Below are positions 1 through 8,528 of a stretch of 64,000 nucleotides of DNA, one piece after another (the stretch's first letter is position 1; each line of letters starts with the position of its first letter). Made by a program: the position numbers and the translations under genes. This stretch comes from Streptomyces sp. ISL-11 (lineage in GTDB: Bacteria; Actinomycetota; Actinomycetes; Streptomycetales; Streptomycetaceae): assembly GCF_018614525.1 (NCBI RefSeq), contig NZ_JAGGOL010000017.1, positions 1 to 64,000 of the forward strand. The letters run 5' to 3'. Under the pieces are notes generated by a model that was not told where the DNA came from, ran no database searches, and was given only the letters and a program-made list of their open reading frames with translations.

Positions 1-1171
1 CGGCGATGAAGCCCCACACCACCAGCACGACGCCGCCGACCATGTTCAGCAGCCAGGCGAAGACGGTGGTGGGGTACCAGTACGACAGGAGGACGGCGAA
101 GAAGCCGAACGCCGACGATGCCAGCACCGCCCGCCGCGGCACCCCGCCGGAGACCTTGGCGAGCGCCTTGGGGCCCTGGCCGCGCGAGACCAGGGAGTAG
201 GCCATGCGCGAGGAACCGTAGATGTTGGCGTTCATCGCGGACAGCAGGGCGATCAGGACGACCACGTTCATGATCTGGCCGCCGGCGGGGACGCCGAGGC
301 GGTCGAGGACGGCGGCGTACGGGCCGCTCTCCGTGACGGCCTCGTCGTTCCACGGGATCAGCGTGACGATCGCCAGCATCGAGCCGACGTAGACGATGCC
401 GATCCGCCACATGGTCGTCCGCACGGCCTTGGCCACACCACGCACCGGGTCCTCGGACTCGGCGGCCGCGATGGTCACCGTCTCCAGCCCGCCGTACGCG
501 GCGAGCGAGGCCAGGAGCCCGACCATCAGCCCGTCCATGCCGTGGGGCAGGAAACCGCCGTCGTGGAGGAGGTGCGCGGCGCCGGGGGAGTCGCTGCCGG
601 GCAGGACGCCGAGGACCGCGAGCGCGCCCAGGACCAGGAAGAGGGCGATGGCGGCGATCTTCAGCGCGGCGAACCAGAACTCGAACTCGCCGAAGTTCGA
701 GACCGCGGCCAGGTTGCTGCCGCAGAAGAACGCCATGAAGACCAACACCCACAGCCACGACGGGGTGCCGGGGAACCAGCCCTGCACGATGTGGGCCGCG
801 CCGATCGCCTCGATCGCCACCCCCACCACCAGCAGGGTCCAGAACATCCAGCCCGCGGTGAAGCCGGCCCACGGGCCGATCGCGCGGTCGGCGTGGACGG
901 AGAAGGAACCGGAGGCCGGATTGGCTGCGGACATCTCGCCGAGCATCCGCATCACGAACATCACGAGCAGGCCGGACGCCGCGTAGGCGAGCACGATCGA
1001 CGGGCCGGCCGCGGCGATGCCCGCGCCGGAGCCCACGAAGAGGCCCGCGCCGATGACGCCACCGAGGGCGATCATCGAAAGGTGCCGCTGCTTGAGCCCG
1101 TTCGACAGGGGGGAACCCTGCGGAGGGGAGCCCTCGGCCTGCGGGGGAGGTGCGGTGAGTGTCCGGCTCAT
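1..1171 (-). CDS. APC-family amino acid permease (partial, runs off left edge)
   Basis: Reading the minus strand from an ATG at 1171 gives a polytopic membrane protein that continues past base 1. The N terminus has a short polar stretch and then LKQRHLSMIALGGVIGAGLF, the classic first-helix signature of the amino acid-polyamine-organocation (APC) permeases of the GabP/CycA/AnsP type. Further hydrophobic helices follow at regular spacing, with a conserved segment around GGLETVTIAAAESEDP that fits the helix 6 region. Such proteins are proton-coupled importers of amino acids or GABA in the cytoplasmic membrane; the substrate cannot be read from the sequence. About 390 codons are visible of an expected 450-500, so the C-terminal helices lie outside the window. 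The start is supported by the position of the first helix; no strong ribosome binding site stands out. Confidence 0.85.
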   Translation of the reverse strand, partial: MSRTLTAPPPQAEGSPPQGSPLSNGLKQRHLSMIALGGVIGAGLFVGSGAGIAAAGPSIVLAYAASGLLVMFVMRMLGEMSAANPASGSFSVHADRAIGPWAGFTAGWMFWTLLVVGVAIEAIGAAHIVQGWFPGTPSWLWVLVFMAFFCGSNLAAVSNFGEFEFWFAALKIAAIALFLVLGALAVLGVLPGSDSPGAAHLLHDGGFLPHGMDGLMVGLLASLAAYGGLETVTIAAAESEDPVRGVAKAVRTTMWRIGIVYVGSMLAIVTLIPWNDEAVTESGPYAAVLDRLGVPAGGQIMNVVVLIALLSAMNANIYGSSRMAYSLVSRGQGPKALAKVSGGVPRRAVLASSAFGFFAVLLSYWYPTTVFAWLLNMVGGVVLVVWGFIA

Positions 1172-1562
1172 GGTCACGCCTGTCCAGTATGCGAGATCGG
1201 GAAGCCTTGAGTATGGGCATCCGGGCAGGACTCCGGCCCGGATGTCCGATATTCGGACGGGCGCTTAACGCTGTGTGACCACTTTGTGCCGGATCTCCGT
1301 GCGGGGCGCACCCCGCCGGGCGTCCCGCGCGGCGAGCCCGTCGGCCGGCGGACAGGGCGCACCAGCCTCACTGGCACGGTCCTCGCAGGCGGCCGCGCTC
1401 CCTGTGCACCCTCGCGCCCGTTCGCACCGCCTTCCCATGGGGCGGGTTGATTTGTCTACTACTTGGGGCCGAGGGGTGGCGGAGCTCGCGACGGCGCCGG
1501 ACGATGACAGGCCGGACCTCATCCCCCGGCGGGCCACATTGCCGACGCACCGGGAGGGACAC
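1172..1562. other. Intergenic region between divergent permease and terpene cyclase genes
   Basis: About 390 bases separate the divergent starts. An open frame runs through it in phase with the cyclase gene, but the protein it would add (from 1275) is Arg/Ala/Pro-rich and unlike the family, so I treat it as non-coding. I see a GGGAGGGAC ribosome binding site just before 1563 and no convincing promoter hexamers. Confidence 0.5.
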
Positions 1563-3149
1563 ATGACACCCGAAGGTTCGTTATGCCGGCCCGGCAGGAG
1601 CGCTGTCACCTGCCGTCACCGGCTCGCCCGCCACCTCGAAACCCTGGTCGGTCCGGACGGCGCCCTCGCCGGCCGGTGCGGCAGCCGCATCCTGGAATCC
1701 GCGCTCTTCCTGGTCCTCGTCCGTGAACGTCCTCCGGCCGGGACGGCGGCCGCCCGGTGCGCCCCCCTCGTCGCCTACCTCCGCGGCGCCTCGGCGCACG
1801 ACGGCTGGCAGCCCGTGCTCGCGAGCGCGGTGCTCGGCTCCCTCACCGAGGCGGGCCGTACCACCGCCACCGCCCGCCTGCGGTCCTTCGACCACTTCAC
1901 CGGGGCCCGCAAGAGGGCACTGCTCGGCACCTGCTTCGCCCTCTGCGGGGTGCTGCCCTACGACACGGGCATCGCCGCGATCGCCGTGCCGCCCCCCGAC
2001 CGGGTGGCGACCTGGACCCGGCTCGCCCTGCTGGCCACCCGGATCCTGCAGCTCCACGGCACCGGCCGCGCCACCCGCGTCCCCGCGTCCGACATCGTCG
2101 AACTGTGGCGGCTGATGCGCTCGGGAAGCACCCGCGAGATATGGGAGGGCAACCTGCTGGCGCACCTGCTCGCGCTGCACGCGCTGCACGCGGTGCGCCC
2201 CCGCGACCCCCAGATCGCGGCCGGGCTGGAGGTGCTGGCCTCGCGGCAGAACCCCGACGGCGGCCTCCCCTTCACCGACAGCCATGACGTGTTCCTCACC
2301 GCCAAAGCCGGTCTCGTCCTGGCCCGGGCCGGCCGCCCGCGAGCGGTGGTCCGGAGGATGGGCGACTTCGTCGCCGCCTGCCAGCGGCCGGACGGCGGCT
2401 GGCCCTACGCCTCCGGGGTGCACCAGACCGACGTGGACTCCACCGCCGTCTGCCTGGAATTCCTGCGCACGGCGGGAGCCCGCCGGTACGCCGCGCACAT
2501 CGCCCGGGGCGAGGCACAGCTGTTCGGCATGGCCGGCCCCCACGGCGGGTTCCCCACCTACCGGCCCGGCGATCCGTCCGAGGCGGAGATGACCGCCGGT
2601 GCGCTGATCGCCCTCAGCCCCGGACGCCGGCCGGACCGCCCCCTCCTGCGGGACGCCGTCCTGTGCCTCCTCGACCAGCAGTGCCGCGACGGAACCTGGC
2701 CCAGGAGCTGGACCATCAGCGAGTCCAGCGTCATCGAGCGCGCCGTGCACGCCCTCACCGGTCTGCCGGCCGCCCTCGCCACCGCCCTCGCCCCCCGGAT
2801 CGGGGACTCCCTGCGGCGGGCCGCCGCCCGCCTGCACCGCACCCAGAACCCCGACGGCGGCTGGGGCCAGACACCGGGTGCCGCCAGCGACCCGATCAGT
2901 ACCGCCCGCGCCGTCGGGGCCCTCACCTCCGCCCGCGGCCTGCCGCTGCGGCCCGCCACCGGCCCGGCCGCCGCCCGCGGCCTGGCCTGGCTGGTCGCCG
3001 CGCAGCGGACCGACGGCAGCTACGCCGGCCCACCGGACCAGGTCGGGCCGCGCCCCATCCCGTACGAAGTCCCCGCACTGGCCAGCATTCACGCCCTGGC
3101 CGCCCTCACCGCCCGGCAGCGCGCCGACGGGCTGCCCAGGGCCGGCTGA
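1563..3149 (+). CDS. Class II terpene (diterpene-type) cyclase, prenyltransferase/squalene-oxidase repeat protein
   Basis: The 528-aa protein belongs to the family of class II diterpene cyclases that protonate a linear prenyl diphosphate (usually GGPP) and leave the diphosphate on, for use by a class I partner. Several QW-like repeats are visible (for example RQNPDGGLPF, CQRPDGGWPY, RTQNPDGGWG, AAQRTDGSY). The catalytic DxDD position reads DVDSTA, with Ser replacing the last Asp, which is unusual. Length matches bacterial class II cyclases (about 500-530 aa). The start at 1563 follows GGGAGGGAC. Codon 7 is TTA (1581-1583), a rare leucine codon tied to bldA control in Streptomyces. The class I terpene synthase gene starts 47 bases downstream, so the two form a likely operon. 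No GGPP synthase lies nearby, so the substrate must come from elsewhere. Substrate and product are unknown. Confidence 0.85.
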   Translation: MTPEGSLCRPGRSAVTCRHRLARHLETLVGPDGALAGRCGSRILESALFLVLVRERPPAGTAAARCAPLVAYLRGASAHDGWQPVLASAVLGSLTEAGRTTATARLRSFDHFTGARKRALLGTCFALCGVLPYDTGIAAIAVPPPDRVATWTRLALLATRILQLHGTGRATRVPASDIVELWRLMRSGSTREIWEGNLLAHLLALHALHAVRPRDPQIAAGLEVLASRQNPDGGLPFTDSHDVFLTAKAGLVLARAGRPRAVVRRMGDFVAACQRPDGGWPYASGVHQTDVDSTAVCLEFLRTAGARRYAAHIARGEAQLFGMAGPHGGFPTYRPGDPSEAEMTAGALIALSPGRRPDRPLLRDAVLCLLDQQCRDGTWPRSWTISESSVIERAVHALTGLPAALATALAPRIGDSLRRAAARLHRTQNPDGGWGQTPGAASDPISTARAVGALTSARGLPLRPATGPAAARGLAWLVAAQRTDGSYAGPPDQVGPRPIPYEVPALASIHALAALTARQRADGLPRAG

Positions 3150-3196
3150 CCGGGCGGCGGCACCGCCTTCGGCCCGATGTCGACGAGAGGACGCAT

Positions 3197-4300
3197 GTGC
3201 GAGCAGAAGCAGGAGCACCGCAACGACCGTCCCCCTACGGGCTGGACGGCATCACCGTCCCCGACCCCCGCATGCCCGTCTCCCCGCACCCGCCGAGTCC
3301 CTTCCTGGCGGAGGCGGACGCCACCGTGTGGTCCTGGCTGGACGCCTACGGCATCTGCCAGTCGCCCGCCTCGCAGCGCAATCTGCGCCGGGCCCGGATC
3401 ACCCTCACCACCGCCATGGCGTACCCCGGCGCGGACCGGGACACCCTGGCGCGCCTCGCCCGGTGGCTGCACTGGACGTTCATCATGGACGACGAGTTCG
3501 ACGACGGCCCCGACGGCCGGGACGCCGTCCGCTGCGAGGCCGCCCTCACCTCCCTCCTGCGCGTCCTGGAGGGAGAGGCCGGCCGGACACCGGCCACCCG
3601 GGCCCTGGCCGACATCTGGCACGGGCTGCTGAGCGGAAGGTCACCGAGCTGGCGCCGGGCCTTCCGCCGTGACGTCGAGGGCTGGTTCTGGTCCTACTAC
3701 GAGGACACCGTCGACCGGGCCGCGGACCACTACCCCCGCCTCGCCGCCTACCGGCGCCAGCGCGCGCGGGGAGTCGGCGCGTACATGTTCCTCACGCTCG
3801 CCGAACTCGGCGCCGGCGTCGACCTGCCCGAGACGGTGCGCCATGTGTCCGCCCTGGTGGACCTGCGCCACGCCGCGGCCGAGTACACCGGTCTCAACAA
3901 CGACCTCTGGTCGGTCGCCAAGGACCGCTCGGTGGGCGTCTTCCACAACGCGGTGATGCTCATCGAGCACCACGAGCGGTGCACCCTCCAGGACGCCGTC
4001 GACCGGCTGGCCGGTCTGCTCGCCGACTGCGCGGAGCGGATGGCCGCGGCCCGGCGCGTTCTGCCCGGACAGCTCGACGCCGCCGGGATCGGCGGGCGGA
4101 CCCGTGCCGACGTGCTCGCCTGCGCCGCCGCGTACGGCACCTTCGTCCGCGGCTGCTACGACTACTACCACCAGGTCGACCGCTACACTCGCGCCGACCC
4201 CGACCGCACCACCGGCGAACTGGCGCCCGTCCACCGGCTCTTCACCCCCGCGTCCGCGCTCGTCAGCCGCGTACCGGGACCTTGTGAGCCACCGCCGTGA
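3197..4300 (+). CDS. Class I terpene synthase
   Basis: The 367-aa protein shows both metal-binding motifs of class I terpene synthases: an aspartate-rich DDEFDD in IMDDEFDDGP and an NSE-type motif in NDLWSVAKDRS, with a typical spacing of about 140 residues. These bind three Mg2+ and ionise the diphosphate of a prenyl substrate. I chose the GTG at 3197, preceded by AGAGG about seven bases away; an ATG two bases upstream is in the wrong frame. Coming directly after a class II cyclase gene, the enzyme most likely acts on the bicyclic diphosphate made by it, as in labdane-type pairs, but it could use FPP or GGPP itself. Its last 38 bases overlap the convergent DUF4232 gene. No P450 or other tailoring gene follows. 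Confidence 0.88.
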   Translation: MRAEAGAPQRPSPYGLDGITVPDPRMPVSPHPPSPFLAEADATVWSWLDAYGICQSPASQRNLRRARITLTTAMAYPGADRDTLARLARWLHWTFIMDDEFDDGPDGRDAVRCEAALTSLLRVLEGEAGRTPATRALADIWHGLLSGRSPSWRRAFRRDVEGWFWSYYEDTVDRAADHYPRLAAYRRQRARGVGAYMFLTLAELGAGVDLPETVRHVSALVDLRHAAAEYTGLNNDLWSVAKDRSVGVFHNAVMLIEHHERCTLQDAVDRLAGLLADCAERMAAARRVLPGQLDAAGIGGRTRADVLACAAAYGTFVRGCYDYYHQVDRYTRADPDRTTGELAPVHRLFTPASALVSRVPGPCEPPP

Positions 4301-4811
4301 CGTGGAGCTCGCCCCGGTCGACCATGTCGCCCAGGGCGATGACGTGGTACGTCCTGGCTCCCGGCGGGGTCACGCGCAGATAGTCGGCCTGGTGGGCCTC
4401 GGTGCCGGAGTGCGTCCAGGCGACGTTGGCCTGCGCGGCCTCGCCCGGCTGGAGGCGGACGACCTTGTTGCCGGGGTCGTCCGCGTACCAGGTGCTGCCC
4501 CACACCGTGCGCGTGGGCAGCGAGGAGTGGCGGGCGTTCTCCAGCCCCAGGCCGGGGTAGCCGCGCAGCGCGCAGGCGTGGTCCGAGGCGTTCCGGAATT
4601 CGAGGGTGCCACCGGCGTGGCTCATGCCTCCGCCGAGCCGTTCGTGGAAGCCGATCCTCAGGTCGGGGGTGCCGCAGGTGGCGACCGCCCGTGGCTCGGC
4701 GGACGGTCGCGCCGGCTCGGCCTGGGCGGCTCCCGCGCCGGCGGTCACGACGAGTGCCGTGCCCACAGCGGCGGCGGTGGCGACGAGCTTCGTGGCGGTG
4801 GGGCGTATCAC
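4263..4811 (-). CDS. Secreted DUF4232-type protein
   Basis: The 182-aa product has a clear Sec signal peptide: a basic N terminus, a hydrophobic stretch rich in Ala/Val/Thr, and an AQAEPA-type cleavage region near residue 32. The mature part resembles DUF4232 proteins common in actinobacteria, which are beta-rich exported domains; typical features seen are two cysteines (ATCGTP and HACALRGYPG), the phrase LEFRNAS, and the ending WTHSG. Function of the family is unknown. The gene converges on the terpene synthase and overlaps its 3' end by 38 bases. A purine-rich AAAGGACC precedes the ATG. Confidence 0.7.
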   Translation of the reverse strand: MIRPTATKLVATAAAVGTALVVTAGAGAAQAEPARPSAEPRAVATCGTPDLRIGFHERLGGGMSHAGGTLEFRNASDHACALRGYPGLGLENARHSSLPTRTVWGSTWYADDPGNKVVRLQPGEAAQANVAWTHSGTEAHQADYLRVTPPGARTYHVIALGDMVDRGELHVTAVAHKVPVRG

Positions 4812-5218
4812 GACGAGGTCCTTTCGACGGCGGGCTGGAGTCGTGTCCGGGCCCGGCCCACGGCCGGACCCACGGGCCGCCTACCCATGACGTGTGGGTG
4901 AACACCCCGGAAACCGGCCGTGGGAGCGGCGCGGCCCGCCGGTCACCGCTGCCCGGTGAAGGCCCCGTTCGACACCGGGGTGGACGAGCCCCCTCTCGCG
5001 CCCGCCCGGGAACCGGCAGGTCGGCTCTCTGCGCGGGTGTCATCCGGCTGTCCTTCGGACCACTTGACAGCCGTCCTTCACCGGCATGTGCTAATGGCCG
5101 GAGATGTCGGCGCAGAGCCGCGGTGCCGGTGGGTGATGCCGCGCGGTACCCGGCCCTGGCGGTCGTGCGGCATCCGCGCGAGCGTCGTCGAGCCCGTACC
5201 GCGACTCTTGGGGGCACC
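4812..5218. other. Intergenic region with a possible promoter for the phosphatase gene
   Basis: About 400 bases lie between divergent genes. On the plus strand TTGACA (5064-5069) is followed after 19 bases by TGCTAA (5089-5094), a weak but possible promoter some 125 bases ahead of the chosen GTG at 5219. Nothing else recognisable was seen. Confidence 0.35.
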
Positions 5219-6166
5219 GTGGCCGCATCCGCTCCGTTTCCCGGGTACGGCGTTCCGGGGCACGGTGCGTCGAGCCGCCGTTCGGCCCTGCGGGCGACGG
5301 CCGGCACGGTGACGGCGGGCGTGCCCCGCGTCGCCGGTGCGGACCCCACCGCCCTGGCCCGCCCCGGCGGCGGCGGGGCCGGCGCCCAGGACGGGCTGCG
5401 GGTGATGACCTTCAACCTCCGGTTCGCCTCGGAGGAGGGGCCGCACCCCTGGTCCGCGCGCCGGCCGGTCGTGCGACGCCTGCTCCGTCGCGAGGCGCCG
5501 CACCTGCTGGGCACCCAGGAGGGGTTGTACGGGCAACTGCGGGACATCGCCGACGATCTGGGGTCCCGCTACGCGTGGGTCGGCCTGGGCAGGGAGGGAG
5601 GCAGCCGCGGTGAACACACCGCCGTCTTCTACGACACCGGCCGGCTCGACCCCCTGGAGTACGACCACTTCTGGCTGTCCGACACGCCCTCGCTGATCGG
5701 CTCGACCACTTGGGGCAACACCGTCGTCCGCATGGCCACCTGGGTGCGTTTCGCCGACCGCCGGACCGGCACGCGGTTCCTCGCCCTCAACACCCACCTC
5801 GACCACAGCCGTCAGTACGCGCGCGAACGCTCCGCCGGCCTGATCGTCAGCCGGCTGCACGTACCGGACACGGCGCTTCCGCGCATCGTCACCGGTGACT
5901 TCAACGTCCCGGCCCATCGCAACCCCGTCCACGACGCCATGCTGGACGGCGGTTTCCTCACCGACACGTGGGACACGGCGGCCGAACGCGGGCCCCAGTA
6001 CGCCACGTTCCACGGCTACCGACCCCTGGTGCCCGACGGGGACCGCATCGACTGGATCCTCGCGTCGCCGTCGGTCCGCACGGCGCGTGCGGACATCAAC
6101 ACGTTCGCCGTACGGGGTCAGTTCCCCAGCGATCACCTGCCGGTCCAGGCCGTCATGCATCTGTGA
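5219..6166 (+). CDS. Exported endonuclease/exonuclease/phosphatase-family protein
   Basis: The C-terminal 250 residues form a complete endonuclease/exonuclease/phosphatase (EEP) domain, the fold of DNase I, exonuclease III and sphingomyelinase. Metal and catalytic signatures are all present: MTFNLRFAS, GTQEG, NTHLDH, VTGDFNVP, DRIDWIL and SDHLPV. The N terminus has SSRRSALRATAG, a weak twin-arginine-like export sequence, so the protein probably acts outside the cell as a phosphodiesterase or nuclease. A GTG at 5219 gives 315 aa and is preceded by a short G-rich stretch; an upstream GTG at 5123 is the alternative. The substrate cannot be deduced. The gene stands alone, with the RiPP-like locus beginning about 90 bases downstream. 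Confidence 0.75.
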   Translation: MAASAPFPGYGVPGHGASSRRSALRATAGTVTAGVPRVAGADPTALARPGGGGAGAQDGLRVMTFNLRFASEEGPHPWSARRPVVRRLLRREAPHLLGTQEGLYGQLRDIADDLGSRYAWVGLGREGGSRGEHTAVFYDTGRLDPLEYDHFWLSDTPSLIGSTTWGNTVVRMATWVRFADRRTGTRFLALNTHLDHSRQYARERSAGLIVSRLHVPDTALPRIVTGDFNVPAHRNPVHDAMLDGGFLTDTWDTAAERGPQYATFHGYRPLVPDGDRIDWILASPSVRTARADINTFAVRGQFPSDHLPVQAVMHL

Positions 6167-6260
6167 CGGCCGACTCGCGGTGCGGTGCGGGCGGTTGACT
6201 CCGTCGTGGGTCAACTCGCGGGCCAAACGGCGCATTGGGTGACCGTCCAATTATCAATCA

Positions 6261-6290
6261 TTGACACTTCCTTGGCCTTGCCTTTACTGT
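6261..6290 (+). promoter_or_regulatory. Sigma70-type promoter for the repeat-peptide gene
   Basis: A consensus -35 TTGACA (6261-6266) is separated by 18 bases from TACTGT (6285-6290). It lies in a locally AT-richer stretch and would start transcription about 55 bases ahead of the small precursor gene at 6352. This is one of the best housekeeping-like promoters in the window. Confidence 0.65.
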
Positions 6291-6351
6291 CTGATGGTGC
6301 GACACCCGCGCACTTGCATTGCCGTGTTCTTCACCTTTCGGAGGTCCAGAA

Positions 6352-6522
6352 ATGGAAAGTCTCATCAAGAAGATGGCTCAGGACGGCGTGTGGCAGGGCT
6401 GGGTCGCGGCCAATTCCTCGAATGCCGCGAAGGACGGATGCATCAGCGTGGCCAAGGACGGCTGCATCAGTGTCGCCAAGTCCGGTTGCATCAGCGTGAC
6501 CAAGGCCGGCTGTATCTCCTGA
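6352..6522 (+). CDS. Putative RiPP precursor with four K-x-G-C-I-S repeats
   Basis: This 56-aa peptide starts at an ATG preceded by GGAGG (6340-6344). Residues 1-25 form a leader-like part (MESLIKKMAQDGVWQGWVA...). Residues 26-56 are four tandem copies of an eight-residue unit: AKDGCISV, AKDGCISV, AKSGCISV and TKAGCIS. Each unit holds one Cys and one Ser at fixed spacing and the peptide stops right after the last copy. The layout (own promoter, strong ribosome binding site, repeated core, hairpin afterwards, then enzyme and exporter genes) is typical of ribosomally made, modified peptides. I do not recognise the family. No radical SAM, YcaO, LanM or ATP-grasp enzyme is adjacent, so the modification, if any, would be new. 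Alternatives are a metal-binding Cys peptide or a repeat releasing several identical small products. Confidence 0.75.
   Translation: MESLIKKMAQDGVWQGWVAANSSNAAKDGCISVAKDGCISVAKSGCISVTKAGCIS
6427..6519 (+). repeat. Four tandem 24-base coding repeats in the precursor gene
   Basis: Units at 6427-6450, 6451-6474, 6475-6498 and 6499-6519 (last one three bases short) encode the AKDGCISV-type octads. Wobble positions differ between copies (GGATGC, GGCTGC, GGTTGC, GGCTGT) while the Gly-Cys-Ile-Ser residues stay fixed, which suggests selection on the protein. Confidence 0.85.
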
Positions 6523-6541
6523 CCGCTGTCCGGTAGTTCTC

Positions 6542-6586
6542 GCGGAGCGGGCCGCCGGCGGTTTCCCCGCCGATGGCCCGTTCCGC
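6542..6586 (+). terminator. Strong hairpin between precursor and biosynthetic genes
   Basis: GCGGAGCGGGCC (6542-6553) pairs with GGCCCGTTCCGC (6575-6586) with a single G-U pair, and an inner GC stem extends it around TTTC. There is no T-run. It probably works as a partial terminator or 3' mRNA stabiliser that keeps precursor transcript above that of the downstream enzymes. Confidence 0.6.
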
Positions 6587-6675
6587 CCGGGGCCGGCCGC
6601 CCTCCGCACCGAGCTCTCCGCTCCGGCACCGCTTCCGCAGGCTTCCGTCCCTTTCCGGCACCACTCGAGGTGGCA

Positions 6676-7938
6676 ATGAATGGTCAGCCGTCCGCCGACG
6701 TCCTCGACCGCGTCCGGGACATCCCGATCTACCGGTCGTCGATCGAGCGCGGTCACTTCCCCCTGCTCGAAAAATCCGAGATTGCCCGCGGGTTCCCGGA
6801 CAACTGGATGACGCCCCGGCTCGCCGAGGCACTGGCCGCCGGTGAGGCGGAGTTCGTCCTCTCGACGGGCACCAATCACGCCCGCATGCAGATCATCCGC
6901 CCCCCGTACTTCCTGCTCAACTCCTACTACCGGCTGTGGAGCGAGCACCCCGACATCTCCGCCACCTGGGAGGAGGGCTGCCGGCGCGTCTCCCTGACCA
7001 CCGTGCTGGCGACCGAGCACGTCGCACGGGTCAACGCGCGGAAGCGCGGCGCCGAACCGGACGCGGAGCCGGGCCTCGCCGCCCGGCGGCTCGACGCGCG
7101 CACGTTCTATGTGAACCTCCGCCTGGACCCGGCCCTCTGGGAGCGCGAGGACGTCGAACGGATGCTCGCCGAGATGCGGACGGCCGAGCGGGCGCATCCC
7201 CGCGGCCGGTACCACCTCGACTGCTCCGGGAATCACCTGGCGCATCTCCTGAACAAGGTGAATCAGTGGGGCCTGTGGGATGAATTCCCGCAGCCCGCCA
7301 GCATTGTCCACGCCTACGAATACACCCCGGTCAACGTCCGCCGTTTCCTGCGCCAGTACTTCGCCTGCCCGATCATCGATCTGTTCGGCAGTACGGAGCT
7401 GGGGTACCTCTATTACAGCGACCGCCGCGGCCGTTACCGGCCCTATCTCGACCGTATGAGTGTCGAACTCCTTCCGGTCGCTCCCGGCAGCACCATCCAC
7501 AACCTCATCGTGACCAGCGTGCGCAACCCGTACATGCCGCTGATCCGGTACCGCTCGGGAGACTGCGTCCGCACACTGGACGGCAGCCCGGATCCGGACA
7601 AGATCTCCAGCTTCTGCGGCCGGGAGAAGGAGCTCCTGCCCACGCCCCACGGCCCCGTCGCCCAGGGAGACCTCGACGAACGCGTCGCCGCCGCGTCGCC
7701 GCGGATCTTCCTCCACCAGCTGCGGCTGACGGGCGACACCGAAGCCGCGCTGCACTACACGACGTTCGACGGCCGGCCCCTCGGGGCGGCCGAGTCCGCC
7801 GCGCTGGCGAGCGGCGTCGGGGAACTGACCGCGCGCCGGTGCCGGCTCGAACACCGCACCCATATCGCCATCGGGAAGTCCGGGAAGTACGCCTGGCTCG
7901 CGAAGGACGTCGGACCCACCCGGACGGGACAGTCATGA
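6676..7938 (+). CDS. Adenylate-forming enzyme of the PaaK/coenzyme F390 synthetase-like type
   Basis: The 420-aa protein has the ordered motifs of the ANL (acyl/aryl-CoA synthetase, NRPS adenylation, luciferase) superfamily in its PaaK/CapK/F390-synthetase branch: a P-loop-like LSTGTNHARM, FGSTELGYLY for the adenine pocket, IRYRSGD for the ribose-binding Asp, FCGREKELL at the hinge, and GKSGKY with the likely catalytic lysine near the end. These enzymes activate a carboxylate as acyl-AMP and pass it to a thiol, amine or hydroxyl. The start used is ATG 6676 with GAGG just before; a GTG lies six bases upstream. It follows the repeat-peptide gene and overlaps the next gene by four bases (ATGA). 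The context suggests it activates either the peptide's carboxylates or a small acid to be attached to Lys, Cys or Ser side chains. That role is inference. Confidence 0.7.
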   Translation: MNGQPSADVLDRVRDIPIYRSSIERGHFPLLEKSEIARGFPDNWMTPRLAEALAAGEAEFVLSTGTNHARMQIIRPPYFLLNSYYRLWSEHPDISATWEEGCRRVSLTTVLATEHVARVNARKRGAEPDAEPGLAARRLDARTFYVNLRLDPALWEREDVERMLAEMRTAERAHPRGRYHLDCSGNHLAHLLNKVNQWGLWDEFPQPASIVHAYEYTPVNVRRFLRQYFACPIIDLFGSTELGYLYYSDRRGRYRPYLDRMSVELLPVAPGSTIHNLIVTSVRNPYMPLIRYRSGDCVRTLDGSPDPDKISSFCGREKELLPTPHGPVAQGDLDERVAAASPRIFLHQLRLTGDTEAALHYTTFDGRPLGAAESAALASGVGELTARRCRLEHRTHIAIGKSGKYAWLAKDVGPTRTGQS

Positions 7939-8447
7939 CCACCAAGCCCCTCGTCTCCGCCGACGACCTGACGTCGCTCCTCGGCGACCGCCTGCACACC
8001 GAAGTGGTCGGCCACTTCACCGACAGCACGGACGCGGACGCCGCGTACGTGGAGCGCCAGGTCCTCGAATGCCTGCGGTACCTCTACCTCATCTCCCGCC
8101 ACCGCGAGCAGCTCGGTGGCCTCTTCCTGCCGGTCGAGCAGGACATCGACGAGATCTGGCACTACCTCATCCTCCAGACCCGCGAATACCGGGAACTGTG
8201 TGAGGAGCGGCTGCCCGGCGGATTCTTCATCCACCACCGCAGCATCGGCTACGAGGACTACCAGCGCGAGCCCGGCCGGGAACAGGCCATCGAGGAGGCC
8301 CTGCGCTGGATCCCCCTGTACCGCGCGGCGTTCGGCCCGTTCGACGAGGGTGCCCTGCCGCACTGGACGATCGTGCGCTTCCTCCACGAGCGGATGAGCA
8401 TGTCGCTGGGTGACATCGCCGCACTAGAACCGCTGGGCACGGCATAG
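7935..8447 (+). CDS. GRDP-like (glycine-rich-domain-protein-like) protein of unknown function
   Basis: The 170-aa product begins at an ATG that overlaps the previous stop, so the two are translationally coupled. Its centre carries DIDEIWHYLILQTREY and GGFFIHHRS, which matches the PF07173 GRDP-like pattern (Asp-x-x-Trp-His, later a Tyr-x-x-x-Cys, then His-His). The conserved His and acidic residues could bind a metal, but no biochemical function of bacterial members is known to me. No signal peptide or membrane helix. Its place between an adenylating enzyme and an exporter makes it a candidate tailoring enzyme or peptide-binding partner for the K-x-G-C-I-S precursor. Confidence 0.6.
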   Translation: MTTKPLVSADDLTSLLGDRLHTEVVGHFTDSTDADAAYVERQVLECLRYLYLISRHREQLGGLFLPVEQDIDEIWHYLILQTREYRELCEERLPGGFFIHHRSIGYEDYQREPGREQAIEEALRWIPLYRAAFGPFDEGALPHWTIVRFLHERMSMSLGDIAALEPLGTA

Positions 8448-8528
8448 CGACGGCGCGTCCGGCAGCACGCGTCCTCCCGCGGACACCGGGAGACCCGTCG
8501 GACTCCTGGAAGACAAGGGGAAGGAACC

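Noticed and set aside
1581..3218. 545-codon minus-strand frame opposite the terpene cyclase
   Set aside because: Low-complexity Gly/Ala/Arg/Glu translation without motifs; the plus strand has QW repeats and a proper start.
6427..6519. Repeat array resembling a short CRISPR-like or VNTR array
   Set aside because: Units are 24 bases without spacers, in frame and inside a coding sequence with conserved residues, so they are peptide repeats.
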